A stretch of 64,000 bases of DNA from Streptomyces sp. P3 (GTDB taxonomy: Bacteria > Actinomycetota > Actinomycetes > Streptomycetales > Streptomycetaceae): assembly GCF_003032475.1 (NCBI RefSeq), contig NZ_CP028369.1:8494001-8558000 (forward strand). The letters are read 5' to 3'. Below, one piece after another: positions 42,902-51,968 of the stretch. The position numbers and the translations under genes were made by a program. Each line of letters opens with the position of its first letter. Position 1 is the stretch's first letter. Below the pieces are notes generated by a model, which had not been told where the DNA came from, ran no database searches, and saw only the letters and a program-made list of their open reading frames with translations.

Positions 42902-45097
42902 GTGATCTACGAAGTGCATGTCGACCACATGGCCCCCTCGACCGCCGGCGCGTTCGACCTTCCCGACCGGCTGTCCGCCAAAGCCGACCCGAAGCTGATC
43001 GCCCGCGACGAGCAGCACTTCGCGGCGATCGCGGAGAGCCTCGAGCAGACGATCGCCGAACTCTCCGCCCGCCTCGACGCCGAGCGCCGGGCCCCCGGCG
43101 GCCTCGGCCGGGAGGCGATGGACCGCGACCAGGAGATCCACCGGCTGACGGGCCGGCTGCGCTCACTGAACCGCTTCGGCCTGGACCTGTGCCTCGGGCA
43201 CATGGTCGGCGCCGACGACCCCGAGCCCCTGTACGTCGGACGCATCGGCCTCACCGACAGCACGGGCCACCGACTGCTGATCGACTGGCGTTCCCCGGCG
43301 GCCGAGCCGTTCTTCGCGGCCACCCATGCCGACCCGATGGGCCTGGTGAGCCGCCGCCGCTACCGCTGGACGCGCGGCCGGATCAGCGACTACTGGGACG
43401 AGGTGTTCACCGCCGACGGCCTCGAAGGGCATGCCGCGCTCGACGACCAGTCGGCCTTCATCGCCAGTCTGGGCGGCCGGCGGTCGGGCCGGATGCGCGA
43501 CGTGCTCGCCACCATCCAGGCCGACCAGGACGCCGTCATCCGCGCCGGTTCGCGGGGCGCGCTCGTCGTCGACGGAGGCCCGGGCACCGGGAAGACCGTC
43601 GTGGCCCTGCACCGGTCGGCCTATCTCCTCTACTCCGACCCCCGCCTCGGGCACCGCCGGGGCGGTGTGCTGTTCGTCGGCCCGCACCGGCCCTACCTGG
43701 CCTATGTGGCCGACGTCCTGCCGAGCCTCGGCGAGGAGGGCGTGCAGACCTGCGTCCTGCGCGACCTCGTCACCGAGGGGGCCGACGCGGCGGTCGAGGC
43801 AGACCCGACGGCGGCCCGGCTGAAGTCGTCCGCCGACATGGTGAAGGCGATCGAGACGGCCGTCCGCTTCTACGAGTCGCCCCCGACCGAGGCGATGACG
43901 GTCACCGTCTCGGACGCCGACGTCCGGCTCGACGCCGATGACTGGGCCGAGGCGTTCGACGCGCCGTCGCCGGGCACTCCGCACAACGAGGCGCGCGACG
44001 TCGTCTGGGAGGAACTGGTCACGATCCTGCTGGACAAGCACGGCGGAGACGTCGCACCGGAGCTGTTCCGCAAGGCGCTGCGGCACGACCGCGAACTGGT
44101 CGACGCCCTCAACCGGGCATGGCCGCTGCTGGAAGCGGCCGACCTGGTGGGCGACCTGTGGTCGGTGCCCGCGTATCTGCGGATGTGCGCCCCCTGGCTC
44201 ACCCCGGACGAGGTGCGCGCGCTGCAACGGGCGGACCCCCAGGCCTGGACGGTCTGCGACCTGCCGCTCCTGGACGCGGCACGCCAGCGGCTCGGCGACC
44301 CGAGGGAGGCCCGGCGCAAGGTCCGGCACAAGGCCGTCCTCGCGGCCCAGCGCGAGCGCATGACGCAGGTCGTCGACAACCTGATCGCGGCCGTGGCCGA
44401 CTCCGGGGCCGACGGTGACGACGGCGAAGGCCTGGTCACCATGCTGCGCGGCGAGGACGCCCAGGTCAGCCTGGTCGACGAGAGCGAACTGTCCATCGCC
44501 GACCCGGACCTGCTGGCCGGCCCGTTCGCCCACATCGTGGTGGACGAGGCGCAGGAGCTGACCGACGCGGAGTGGCAGATGCTGCTGCTGCGCTGCCCGT
44601 CCCGGAGTTTCACCATCGTCGGGGACCGTGCCCAGGCCCGGCACGGGTTCACCGAGTCCTGGCAGGAACGGCTCGAGCGGATCGGGCTCGACCGGATCAG
44701 CGTGGCGTCCCTGACCGTCAACTACCGGACCCCTGAGGAGGTCATGGCGGAGGCCGAACCGGTCATCCGGGCCGCGCTTGCGGACGCCAACGTCCCGACC
44801 TCCATCCGCAGCAGCGGCGTCCCGGTCGTGCACGGGGACGTGTCGGAGCTGGAGCCGGTCCTCCAGGCCTGGCTCGCCGAGCACGACGACGGGATCGCCT
44901 GCGTCATCGGCGACCCCGCGTTCCGGCCGACCTCGCGCGTGCGGTCGCTGACGCCGGAACTGTCCAAGGGGCTCGAGTTCGACCTGGTCGTCCTGATCGA
45001 CCCGGAGACCTTCGGGACGGGCGTCGAGGGAGCGGTCGACCGCTATGTCGCGATGACCCGGGCCACCCAGCGCCTGGTCGTCCTCACGAGCTCCTGA
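42902..45097 (+). CDS. helR: HelR, RNA polymerase-recycling ATPase (HelD family), rifamycin resistance
   Basis: The 731-residue protein is a UvrD-like superfamily-1 ATPase of the HelD class: N-terminal helical arm (EQHFAAIAESLEQTIAELSARLDAE), GRIGLTD, WRSPAAEPFF, Walker A GGPGTGKTVVALHR near 224-237, HIVVDEAQELTDAEWQML with Walker B, and ELSKGLEFDLVVLIDP with YVAMTRATQRLVVL at the end. HelR proteins displace rifampicin from RNA polymerase and recycle the enzyme. The RAE just upstream strongly supports this role over generic HelD. The start is uncertain: GTG at 42902 is used, but a GTG at 42914 and an ATG at 42929 are also in frame and no site shows a clear ribosome site. Confidence 0.92.
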   Translation: MIYEVHVDHMAPSTAGAFDLPDRLSAKADPKLIARDEQHFAAIAESLEQTIAELSARLDAERRAPGGLGREAMDRDQEIHRLTGRLRSLNRFGLDLCLGHMVGADDPEPLYVGRIGLTDSTGHRLLIDWRSPAAEPFFAATHADPMGLVSRRRYRWTRGRISDYWDEVFTADGLEGHAALDDQSAFIASLGGRRSGRMRDVLATIQADQDAVIRAGSRGALVVDGGPGTGKTVVALHRSAYLLYSDPRLGHRRGGVLFVGPHRPYLAYVADVLPSLGEEGVQTCVLRDLVTEGADAAVEADPTAARLKSSADMVKAIETAVRFYESPPTEAMTVTVSDADVRLDADDWAEAFDAPSPGTPHNEARDVVWEELVTILLDKHGGDVAPELFRKALRHDRELVDALNRAWPLLEAADLVGDLWSVPAYLRMCAPWLTPDEVRALQRADPQAWTVCDLPLLDAARQRLGDPREARRKVRHKAVLAAQRERMTQVVDNLIAAVADSGADGDDGEGLVTMLRGEDAQVSLVDESELSIADPDLLAGPFAHIVVDEAQELTDAEWQMLLLRCPSRSFTIVGDRAQARHGFTESWQERLERIGLDRISVASLTVNYRTPEEVMAEAEPVIRAALADANVPTSIRSSGVPVVHGDVSELEPVLQAWLAEHDDGIACVIGDPAFRPTSRVRSLTPELSKGLEFDLVVLIDPETFGTGVEGAVDRYVAMTRATQRLVVLTSS

Positions 45098-45238
45098 CAC
45101 GACAGGCTGCCGCACACGATCACGAGCGGGCCGTGACGGAGGTGTCCGCCGGAGGGCCGCGACCGGCAGTGTTCTCCGGAGGGGCGCGACCGGCGGTGCA
45201 CACCGAGAAGGCGTGATCGGCGGTGAGCACCCGCGGTG

Positions 45239-46609
45239 TCACCGGAGGGGCGGCGGGTCCTGGAGGCCGACGGAGGCCGGGCCCGCCGCCGCCCGCAGTG
45301 AGGGCCAGTCCGGTAGTTTGACCGCCCCGCGGCCCAGCGAGGCGCCGAGCTCGGCCTCGGCCCGTTCGATCGCCAGCCAGCCGGCCCACCCGACGGGCTC
45401 GGTCCCGGCGGCCCGCAGCAGCGCGAGCGGGTCGCCGGGCAGCTCCCGGCGCACGAGGGCGGGAGCATCCGCCAGCAGGGACGTCGCTGTCTCCTTCGCG
45501 CACGGCCGGTTGGTGCCGATGACACCGGTCGGGCCACGCTTGATCCAGCCCGCCACGTACTCGCCCGGCGCCACCTCACCGCCACGCACCACCCGTCCCG
45601 CCAGATGCGGCACGGTGCCCTGCCCGACGTCGAACGGCAGGCCCTCCAGCGGGGTGCCCCGGTAGCCCACCGACCGCAGGGCCAACTGCGCCGGGACGTC
45701 CTCGTACCGGCCGGTGCCGGTCACCCCGCCGCGCCCGTCAGGCGCTGTCCGCTCGAACCGCGCCACGCCCAACCGGCCTTCGACGGCGCGCAGTTCGACG
45801 GGCCGCAGGAAGAACCGCAGCCGGATGCGCCGCCGGGCGCCGCGCGCCGGCGACGCCGCCCAGCCGCGCAGCACCTCCACGTTGCGGCGCTGCGCCGCCG
45901 CAAGCCCGGAAGGATCCGTGTACGCCGGATCGAGCGCCAGCTCCGCCTCGTCGACGACGACCTCGGCGTCCGGCAGAGTGCCCAGCTCCCGCAGTTCCTT
46001 GGTGGTGAACCGGGCCTGCGACGGGCCGCGCCGTCCCACCATGTGGATCTCGCTCACCTCGCTCGCCGCGAGCGCGGCCAGCGCCGCCTGAGGCATGTCG
46101 GTGGGGCTCAGTTCGGCGGCGCCCCGCGCCAGGATCCGGGTGACGTCCACCGCTACGTTCCCGATCCCCACCACCACCGCCGAGTCGACGCCGTGCAGGA
46201 ACCGTGCGGGTACGGCGTCCGGGTGGGCGCTGTACCAGGAGACGAACTCCGTCGCCGACCAGCTGCCGGGCAGCTCTTCACCGGGGATGCCGAGGTGCCG
46301 GTCGGTCGCGGCGCCGACGCAGTACACGACCGCGTGGTAGAGCTCGCGCAGATGTGCCGCAGGCACGCCGTCCGCGCCCACCCGTACGCCGCCGAGGAAA
46401 CGGACCCGTTCGTGCTCGAGCACGGCGCGCAGGTTCTGCTGCAGGGACTTGATCTTCTCGTGGTCCGGGGCGACGCCGTACCGCACCAGCCCGTACGGGC
46501 AGGGCAGGCGGTCCAGGACGTCGACGAGGACGTCCGGGTCAAGCTGGACCAGACTCTGGGCGGTGTAGACACCACTCGGCCCGGAGCCGACGACGGCGAC
46601 ACGGAGCAC
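45239..46609 (-). CDS. FAD-dependent NADPH-ferredoxin reductase, FprA/adrenodoxin reductase type
   Basis: The 456-residue enzyme has an N-terminal FAD Rossmann motif (VVGSGPSGVYTAQSL), CPYGLVRYGVAPDH, YCVGAATDRHLGIPGEELPG, the NADP-binding VVVGIGNVAVDVTRIL and the C-terminal GWIKRGPTGVIGTNRPCA, all typical of mycobacterial FprA and adrenodoxin reductase. It transfers electrons from NADPH to ferredoxin, often for cytochromes P450. The GTG at 46609 has AAGGAG 7 nt upstream. No ferredoxin or P450 is adjacent; the P450 at 9850 could use it, but nothing shows that. Confidence 0.93.
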   Translation of the reverse strand: MLRVAVVGSGPSGVYTAQSLVQLDPDVLVDVLDRLPCPYGLVRYGVAPDHEKIKSLQQNLRAVLEHERVRFLGGVRVGADGVPAAHLRELYHAVVYCVGAATDRHLGIPGEELPGSWSATEFVSWYSAHPDAVPARFLHGVDSAVVVGIGNVAVDVTRILARGAAELSPTDMPQAALAALAASEVSEIHMVGRRGPSQARFTTKELRELGTLPDAEVVVDEAELALDPAYTDPSGLAAAQRRNVEVLRGWAASPARGARRRIRLRFFLRPVELRAVEGRLGVARFERTAPDGRGGVTGTGRYEDVPAQLALRSVGYRGTPLEGLPFDVGQGTVPHLAGRVVRGGEVAPGEYVAGWIKRGPTGVIGTNRPCAKETATSLLADAPALVRRELPGDPLALLRAAGTEPVGWAGWLAIERAEAELGASLGRGAVKLPDWPSLRAAAGPASVGLQDPPPLR

Positions 46610-46810
46610 GGCGGAACTCCTTACCCCGAAGGTCGGAGGAGATTCGCTGGTGTCTCCAGCATGGCACCGTCACGGCTCCGCTGACAGGGCGCCGTACGGT
46701 CGCGCCGTACGCGTGTCCGTTCGTGCGCAAAGTGATCACGTGGTTACGTTGCGGATGTGCTGGGAGCGTCGTTTCTTAATCTTTCTGATCGTTCCGCCGA
46801 GGACTGCGCG

Positions 46811-47443
46811 GTGTCAGTGCGGCCGGCGTGGGAGGTCCGGGAGGAGGGGAGCGCCACTTCCTGGTCCTATGTCCGGCTGTCGTTCACCGACGGGGCGCGT
46901 GTCGACCTGCTCGCCGTCGTCGGTGAGGGCCGGGTCTGCGTCGAGGACATCCGGGCCCGGCCCGCCCTCTCGCTCGTCGACCTGACCCTGCTCGCGGACT
47001 GGATCGAGGGACCCCTCCTCGACGGGTCCGAAGGCTACGAAGGCGACGAAGGCGGCGACGAACCCGTGCCGGACGCGACGCCGGACGGGCGGGACGCGAG
47101 GGCCGCAGACCGCACGGGGACGGCGGGCCCTTCGGGAGCCGCGGAAGGGATGGGGATCGCGGACCGCACGAAGGGTGTGGGGGGTGCGGGCCGCCCGGCG
47201 GTGGTGGAGGCCGGGCACTGCGCCGGGGAACTCTTCGGGGCCCGGCGGGCCCGCCGGTTGTGGCCGCGCGCCGTCGAGGGGCTGTGGCTGGCGGCGCAGG
47301 AGTACCGCGCGGCCCAGGGCGAGGGGATGGATCCCGTCCTCGCGGTGATGTACGCGACGGGGCGCAGCAGGCGACGGTCGCTGCGGCTGATCGGGAGGGC
47401 GCGCGACGCCGGATACCTGACGCCGCGTCACGCCCGCCGCTGA
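46811..47443 (+). CDS. DUF6214-family protein
   Basis: A 210-residue protein with two conserved ends: PAWEVREEGSATSWSYVRLSFTDGARVDLLAVV and GLWLAAQEYRAAQGEGMDP-VLAVMYATGRSRRRSLRLIGRARDAGYLTPRHARR. This is the DUF6214 family, known only from Streptomyces and relatives. The middle is Gly/Glu/Asp-rich and probably disordered. The GTG at 46811 is chosen for GAGGA 7 nt upstream; the frame is open to a GTG at 46757. The C-terminal basic helical part resembles a small nucleic-acid-binding module, but function is unknown. Confidence 0.8.
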   Translation: MSVRPAWEVREEGSATSWSYVRLSFTDGARVDLLAVVGEGRVCVEDIRARPALSLVDLTLLADWIEGPLLDGSEGYEGDEGGDEPVPDATPDGRDARAADRTGTAGPSGAAEGMGIADRTKGVGGAGRPAVVEAGHCAGELFGARRARRLWPRAVEGLWLAAQEYRAAQGEGMDPVLAVMYATGRSRRRSLRLIGRARDAGYLTPRHARR

Positions 47444-47450
47444 CGTTCCG

Positions 47451-47481
47451 CCCGGCGCCGAACATCGCGCACGGCGCCGGG
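47451..47481. terminator. 10-bp perfect stem between DUF6214 and DUF305 genes
   Basis: CCCGGCGCCG (47451-47460) pairs with CGGCGCCGGG (47472-47481) across 11 nt, between convergent genes. Confidence 0.75.
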
Positions 47482-47535
47482 AGTTCCGCTCCTTCCCCGG
47501 TTCGGTGGCGATCCCTCACGGGGCGTCGGGAAACG

Positions 47536-48174
47536 TCAGCGCATCCCGTTCATCCGTGTGATCTCGCTCGTCTGCTGCGCGATCACGTCGTCCGCCATCT
47601 CCTCGACCCGTTCGTTGTTGCCCTGCGCCTTGACGTCCGCGGCCATCGTGAGCGCACCTTCGTGGTGAGTGATCATCAGGGTGAGGAAGAGCGTGTCGAA
47701 CGCCTTCCCGCGGGCCGCCCGCAGCGCGGTCAGCTGGGCCGCGGTCGCCATGCCGGGCATCGCCGTGTGCGTGTGCCCGCCGCCCGTCGTCTTTCGGCCA
47801 TGAGTGGTGAGCCAGCCCTCCATGGCCTTGATCTCCGGCCCCTGCGCCGCGGAGATGCGCAGCGCGAGGCGTTTGACGTCCCCCGATGCGGCGCGGTCCG
47901 GCACAAGTGCGGTCATCTCCAGAGCCTGGGCGTGGTGTTCGATCATCTTCCGCGTGTAGGTCACGTCGGCGGAGTTGGGTGTGTCGTCGTCGGCGCGCTG
48001 CTCGGCCGCGTCCTGTGCCGAGAGGGTGCGGTTCGCCTCGCCCGGCTTGCCCGGAGCGATCACCGAAGGGCCGCTCACCGCGCCCGACCCGGCATCCGTC
48101 CCCGAGTCGCAGCCGGCGAGGGCCAGGGCGAGGAGCAGCGAGGCTGACACGAGGGGTACGCGGCGGACGAGCAC
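47536..48174 (-). CDS. DUF305-domain lipoprotein
   Basis: The 212-residue precursor begins with a lipoprotein signal (SLLLALALAGC, lipobox LAGC with the lipid Cys near 22). The mature part has the DUF305 ferritin-like helical pattern with paired His: TRKMIEHHAQALEM and LMITHHEGALTMA, plus Met/His-rich stretches (GGGHTHTAMPGMA). DUF305 proteins are surface-exposed and often linked to copper handling. The GTG at 48174 has GGAGG 5 nt upstream. It is divergent from the secreted LVIVD protein gene. Confidence 0.92.
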   Translation of the reverse strand: MLVRRVPLVSASLLLALALAGCDSGTDAGSGAVSGPSVIAPGKPGEANRTLSAQDAAEQRADDDTPNSADVTYTRKMIEHHAQALEMTALVPDRAASGDVKRLALRISAAQGPEIKAMEGWLTTHGRKTTGGGHTHTAMPGMATAAQLTALRAARGKAFDTLFLTLMITHHEGALTMAADVKAQGNNERVEEMADDVIAQQTSEITRMNGMR

Positions 48175-48363
48175 AACGACCTCCTGGAGCAGGCGAGTCG
48201 AGGGCGGGCCCGCCCTCGTCCGAATTCATGCACCGCCGACAGCGCCGCCGAACCGAATCAGTTCATGACGAGTGCCTTGCCGACCCTTGATATGTGCATG
48301 ATGAAGACGATACTCGGAGCACCGCGAACCGTTCCCGCGTGAACGGTGACTAGGGAGGATGCA

Positions 48364-49866
48364 GTGACACTGTCGAACGATCCTCGAACACGACGCAGAC
48401 GGTGGAAAGCCGCCGCCGCCTGCACCGGGCTCCTGGCCGCGCTGCTCACGGCGGTCCCGGCGGCCGCGACCCCCGACCCGGGGGACGGCCCCGCCGCCGA
48501 GCGGCAGGTGACCAGCGACGCCCGGACCCGGGCGAGCGCCGCGATCGCCGCCGGCGAGATACCCGGGCAGGACGAGATCGTCCACTCCGACAACATCCAG
48601 CACCTCACGAACATCCCCAAGGACGTCCTGCCGGGCATCAATTCGGACCTGGCCTTCCAGGGGCGGTACGCCTTCGCCGGCAACTACGACGGCTTCCGCA
48701 TCTTCGACATCGGCAACCCGAAGGCACCGAAGACCGTGGCCCAGGTGCTCTGTCCCGGCTCGCAGAACGACGTCTCCGTCTCCGGCAACCTGCTCTTCCT
48801 GTCGACCGACTCCTCGCGCAGCGACAGCAGTTGCAACAGCACCACGCAGCCGGTCACCGAGAAGTCCTCGTGGGAGGGCATGAAGGTCTTCGACATCAGC
48901 GACAAGAGGAACCCGAGATACGTCGCCGCCGTCGAGACCGCGTGCGGTTCGCACACACACACCCTGGTGCCCGAGCGCAAGAACGTCTACATCTACGTCT
49001 CCTCGTACTCGCCCAACGCCGCCTACCCCGACTGTCAGCCCCCGCACGACGGCATCTCCGTCATCAAGGTGCCGCGCAACGCGCCCGAGAAGGCGGCGGT
49101 CGTCGGCTTCCCCGTGCTGTTCCCCGGCGAGGGCCCGGACGGCGGCGGCAACCCGGGCGGTCCGACCAATCCCGGCGTGTCCAAGACGACCGGCTGCCAC
49201 GACATCACCGTGCTGCCCGGGAAGGGCCTGGCGGCCGGCGCCTGCATGGGCGACGGCATCCTGTTCTCCATCAGGGACCCGGAGCACCCGAAGGTCATCG
49301 ACCGGGTGCAGGACAACGTCAACTTCGCCTTCTGGCACTCGGCCACCTTCAACCAGAAGGCGAACAAGGTCGTCTTCACCGATGAGCTGGGCGGCGGCGG
49401 CGCGGCCACCTGTGACGCGGCGACCGGCCCCACCCGTGGCGCCGACGGCATCTACGACATCACCGGCAAGGGCGACAAGCGCAAGCTCGTCTTCCGCAGC
49501 TACTACAAGATCCCGCGCTACCAGGCGGCCACCGAGAACTGCGTCGCCCACAACGGCTCGCTGATCCCGGTCAAGGGCAAGGACCTCATGGTCCAGGCCT
49601 GGTACCAGGGCGGCGTCTCCGTCTGGGACTTCACCGACTCGGCGAAGCCGAGGGAGATCGCCTACTTCGAGCGCGGTCCGCTGAGCACCACGACCCTGCA
49701 GACCGGTGGCGCGTGGTCGGCGTACTACTACAACGGCTACATCTACTCGAACGACATCGCCAAGGGCTTCGACGTGCTCAAGCTCAGCGACCGGCGCACG
49801 GATCCGGCCGGTCGGATCCATCTGGGCGAGCTCAACGTCCAGACCCAGCCGGACTACTTCGACTGA
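48364..49866 (+). CDS. secreted LVIVD-repeat protein
   Basis: A 500-residue precursor with a signal peptide (RRRRWKAAAACTGLLAALL, cleavage after PAAA). The mature part is a beta-propeller of LVIVD-type repeats (GRYAFAGNYDGFRIFDIGNPKAPKTVAQV split into blades, GMKVFDISDKRNPRYVAAV, ILFSIRDPEHPKVIDRV, GVSVWDFTDSAKPREIAYF). Function is unknown; the fold suggests an extracellular binding protein. The GTG at 48364 has GGGAGG 5 nt upstream. A TTGATA - GATACT pair at about 48288-48316 may be its promoter. The last 13 bases overlap the end of the convergent TetR gene. Confidence 0.88.
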   Translation: MTLSNDPRTRRRRWKAAAACTGLLAALLTAVPAAATPDPGDGPAAERQVTSDARTRASAAIAAGEIPGQDEIVHSDNIQHLTNIPKDVLPGINSDLAFQGRYAFAGNYDGFRIFDIGNPKAPKTVAQVLCPGSQNDVSVSGNLLFLSTDSSRSDSSCNSTTQPVTEKSSWEGMKVFDISDKRNPRYVAAVETACGSHTHTLVPERKNVYIYVSSYSPNAAYPDCQPPHDGISVIKVPRNAPEKAAVVGFPVLFPGEGPDGGGNPGGPTNPGVSKTTGCHDITVLPGKGLAAGACMGDGILFSIRDPEHPKVIDRVQDNVNFAFWHSATFNQKANKVVFTDELGGGGAATCDAATGPTRGADGIYDITGKGDKRKLVFRSYYKIPRYQAATENCVAHNGSLIPVKGKDLMVQAWYQGGVSVWDFTDSAKPREIAYFERGPLSTTTLQTGGAWSAYYYNGYIYSNDIAKGFDVLKLSDRRTDPAGRIHLGELNVQTQPDYFD

Positions 49867-50528
49867 TCACCGGGCGTCGGGCCGGTCGCGAAGAACCGCG
49901 ACAGGTCGGCGCCGCACCCCCCGCCGGGCGCCTCGGCGTCCGGCGGGACCCCCAGCTCCCAGTCGAGCCGGTAGCGCGCGAAGAGCTCGGCGCGCAGCGT
50001 CGTCAGCGGCAGGGGCACGTTGGGCAGGACCATCGCGTAGACGGCGCCCATCAACTGGGAGCGCAGTATCGGATAGTCGTGGTCGAGGTCCTGCGCCCCG
50101 TGCCGGGCCGCGGTCTCCCGCAGCAGCTCTGCCAGTCGCTGCTGCTCCGGGCACTGCACGAAGCCCTCGGCCTGCAGCATGCCCGCCATGTGCTGGCGCA
50201 TCAGCACGGTACGGTCCCGGGCCAGCCCCATGATCGCGTCGATGGCCCGCGCCATCCGTTCCCGGCCGTCCTCGGTGTGCGGCTCGCGCTCCAGCGCCTC
50301 CTCCAGGGTGCGGTGCATCAGCCGGTGCACCGCCGACTGCACCAGCTGCCGCTTCCCGGGAAAGTAGTACGACACGAGACCGCGTGCCGAGCCGGCCCGG
50401 TCCGCGATGTCGCCGAGCGTGGTCGCCTCGTAACCGCGCTCGCCCACCAGCTCCACGGCCGCCTGCAGGAGCCGCTCCCGGGAACGACGCCGCAATTCTT
50501 CATTGACCGAGGCGCTGCGCGGGGACAT
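49854..50528 (-). CDS. TetR-family transcriptional regulator
   Basis: The 224-residue protein has an N-terminal TetR HTH (RERLLQAAVELVGERGYEATTLGDIADRAGSARGLVSYYF split over residues 17-56) and a helical ligand domain. The ligand is unknown. Immediately upstream, a 21-bp near-palindrome (50543-50563) overlaps a TATAGT -10 on the minus strand, the normal arrangement for autorepression. The 3' end overlaps the LVIVD gene end by 13 bp. Confidence 0.92.
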   Translation of the reverse strand: MSPRSASVNEELRRRSRERLLQAAVELVGERGYEATTLGDIADRAGSARGLVSYYFPGKRQLVQSAVHRLMHRTLEEALEREPHTEDGRERMARAIDAIMGLARDRTVLMRQHMAGMLQAEGFVQCPEQQRLAELLRETAARHGAQDLDHDYPILRSQLMGAVYAMVLPNVPLPLTTLRAELFARYRLDWELGVPPDAEAPGGGCGADLSRFFATGPTPGDQSK

Positions 50529-50542
50529 CCTGTAACTCCTGC

Positions 50543-50563
50543 GTTGACTGGCTGCCAGCCAAC
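50543..50563. promoter_or_regulatory. palindromic operator of the TetR gene
   Basis: GTTGACTGGC (50543-50552) and GCCAGCCAAC (50554-50563) form an inverted repeat around one central base, with one mismatch. It lies 15 bp before the TetR ATG and next to a TATAGT -10 read on the minus strand. Confidence 0.7.
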
Positions 50564-50714
50564 TATACTCAGGACGTCCCGGCCGCTCCGGCGGAGCGCA
50601 CCGGGCCGGCGCCTGCTCTGGGCGACGCGGGGGATCGTCCAGAGTGGGCGCACTGTTCGTCTGATGGTGTCCTCGGGCTACTGATGCCGACGTTCCGACA
50701 CCGCCGTACGCCGG

Positions 50715-51404
50715 TCAGCCCACGAGGTCCAGCACCGGGCGCAGCCCGTCCGGACGCTCGGCCGCAGGCAGATGATCCACGAAGTGCACCGCGCAGCCCA
50801 GCGCCGCGGCGCCGCCGTCCGCCCTGCGGTCGTCGCCCACCATCAGCGTGTCGCGGGGATCGGCGTCCAGCGCCTCGCACGCGACCGTGAACAGCCGCCG
50901 GTCGGGCTTCTGCACACCGTGCTCGTACGACAGCACGTACGCGTCGACGTACCGGTCGAGACCGTGCGCGCGGAACACCGGGCGCAGATCCCAGCCGATG
51001 TTGCTGACGACGCCGATCCGGGACCCACGCTCGCGCAACCCGCTCAGCACCTCGCGGGCGTCGGGATACGGCGTCCAGGCCGCCGGCGTCCGGTGCCGGT
51101 CGTAGAGGGCCTCGTGCAGCGCCGGATCCGGCAGCGGCACCTGACGGGACAGGCCCGTGTACGCGGCCCGGTGCAGCTCGGCGCTCTGATCCCGGACTCC
51201 CCACACCCCGGCCATCTCCTCGGGCAGACGGGCCGGAGCCGCCCCGCCCGGCAGGGCGCCCGCCGCCTCCAGCGCCCGCGCCTTCTCGGCGAGCTCCGGT
51301 TCGGCGAGCGCGATGCCCGCGGCGTCGAGCACCGCGCTGAGCCACCGCCGGGTGGACTCGATGCGGAAGAGGGTCCCGGAGAAGTCGAACAGCACGGTGG
51401 TCAT
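50715..51404 (-). CDS. HAD-superfamily hydrolase
   Basis: The 229-residue protein has HAD motif I as FDFSGTLF (nucleophile Asp7, with Ser where many members have the second Asp), motif II VVSNIGWD, a Lys in YEHGVQKPDRRLF and motif IV LMVGDDRRADG. A cap domain is inserted after motif I. It is probably a small-molecule phosphatase; the substrate cannot be told. The gene overlaps the upstream gene's stop by four bases (ATGA-type coupling at 51401-51404), so the two are cotranslated. Confidence 0.9.
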   Translation of the reverse strand: MTTVLFDFSGTLFRIESTRRWLSAVLDAAGIALAEPELAEKARALEAAGALPGGAAPARLPEEMAGVWGVRDQSAELHRAAYTGLSRQVPLPDPALHEALYDRHRTPAAWTPYPDAREVLSGLRERGSRIGVVSNIGWDLRPVFRAHGLDRYVDAYVLSYEHGVQKPDRRLFTVACEALDADPRDTLMVGDDRRADGGAAALGCAVHFVDHLPAAERPDGLRPVLDLVG

Positions 51405-51931
51405 GCGGAAATCCTAGGAACCCCGTGCGGCTGCGGCTGCCGAGAAGCGGCCATGTTCCAGTCCGGCGGAAGATCGTCGTCGCGGAAGACGCAGACCGCC
51501 TCGCGCACCACGTTGTGCTCCCCGCGTCCCTCGCAGCGCCGGAACACCAGGGCGTGCGTGAAACCGTCGGGCCGGGCGATGCCTGCCCGGTCCAGCGCGG
51601 CGGCGACGGTCGGCCAGGAGTCGGGATCGGGGCGGTAACCGGTGGACTGGTTGCTGACCTCGTGCACCTGGGGCCCGCCCGGGGTGCGGCGGAAGGAGAT
51701 CTCGCCCGCACCGAGGACGTCCTGACCCTCGGCGCAGGCCACGTGCTCGCTGCGGCGGGGCGCGAGCCGCAGCAGCCCGTCGCGGCCGGCGACGTGGGTG
51801 AACGGCTTCCCGCCGTCGTCCGCGGCCGTGCCGCCGTCCCGTTCCGGCTCGCCTTCCAGGTCCGCGGCGCTGCGGATCACCCGGCCGCCTGCCCCGTCGA
51901 CGACCGTCCGACGCAGCTCCGGCGGCCCCAC
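51401..51931 (-). CDS. hypothetical protein, 5' end apparently disrupted by an 11-bp duplication
   Basis: I do not recognise a domain in this 176-residue protein (GPPELRRTVVDGAGGRVIRSAADLEG at the start, FTHALVFRRCEGRGEHNVVREAVCVFRDDDLPPDWNMAA at the end). The first in-frame start is the GTG at 51931, without ribosome site. Upstream codons in the same frame continue to read protein-like (APGRRYAYVGPPEL) but have no start codon. An ATG at 51981 would connect in frame (MAAVTAPGRRYAYVG) if one copy of an 11-bp tandem duplication at 51947-51968 were removed. It is coupled to the HAD gene downstream and overlaps or abuts the PAP2 gene upstream. Confidence 0.65.
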   Translation of the reverse strand: MGPPELRRTVVDGAGGRVIRSAADLEGEPERDGGTAADDGGKPFTHVAGRDGLLRLAPRRSEHVACAEGQDVLGAGEISFRRTPGGPQVHEVSNQSTGYRPDPDSWPTVAAALDRAGIARPDGFTHALVFRRCEGRGEHNVVREAVCVFRDDDLPPDWNMAASRQPQPHGVPRISA

Positions 51932-51968
51932 GTAGGCGTACCGCCGTCCAGGCGCCGTCCAGGCGCCG

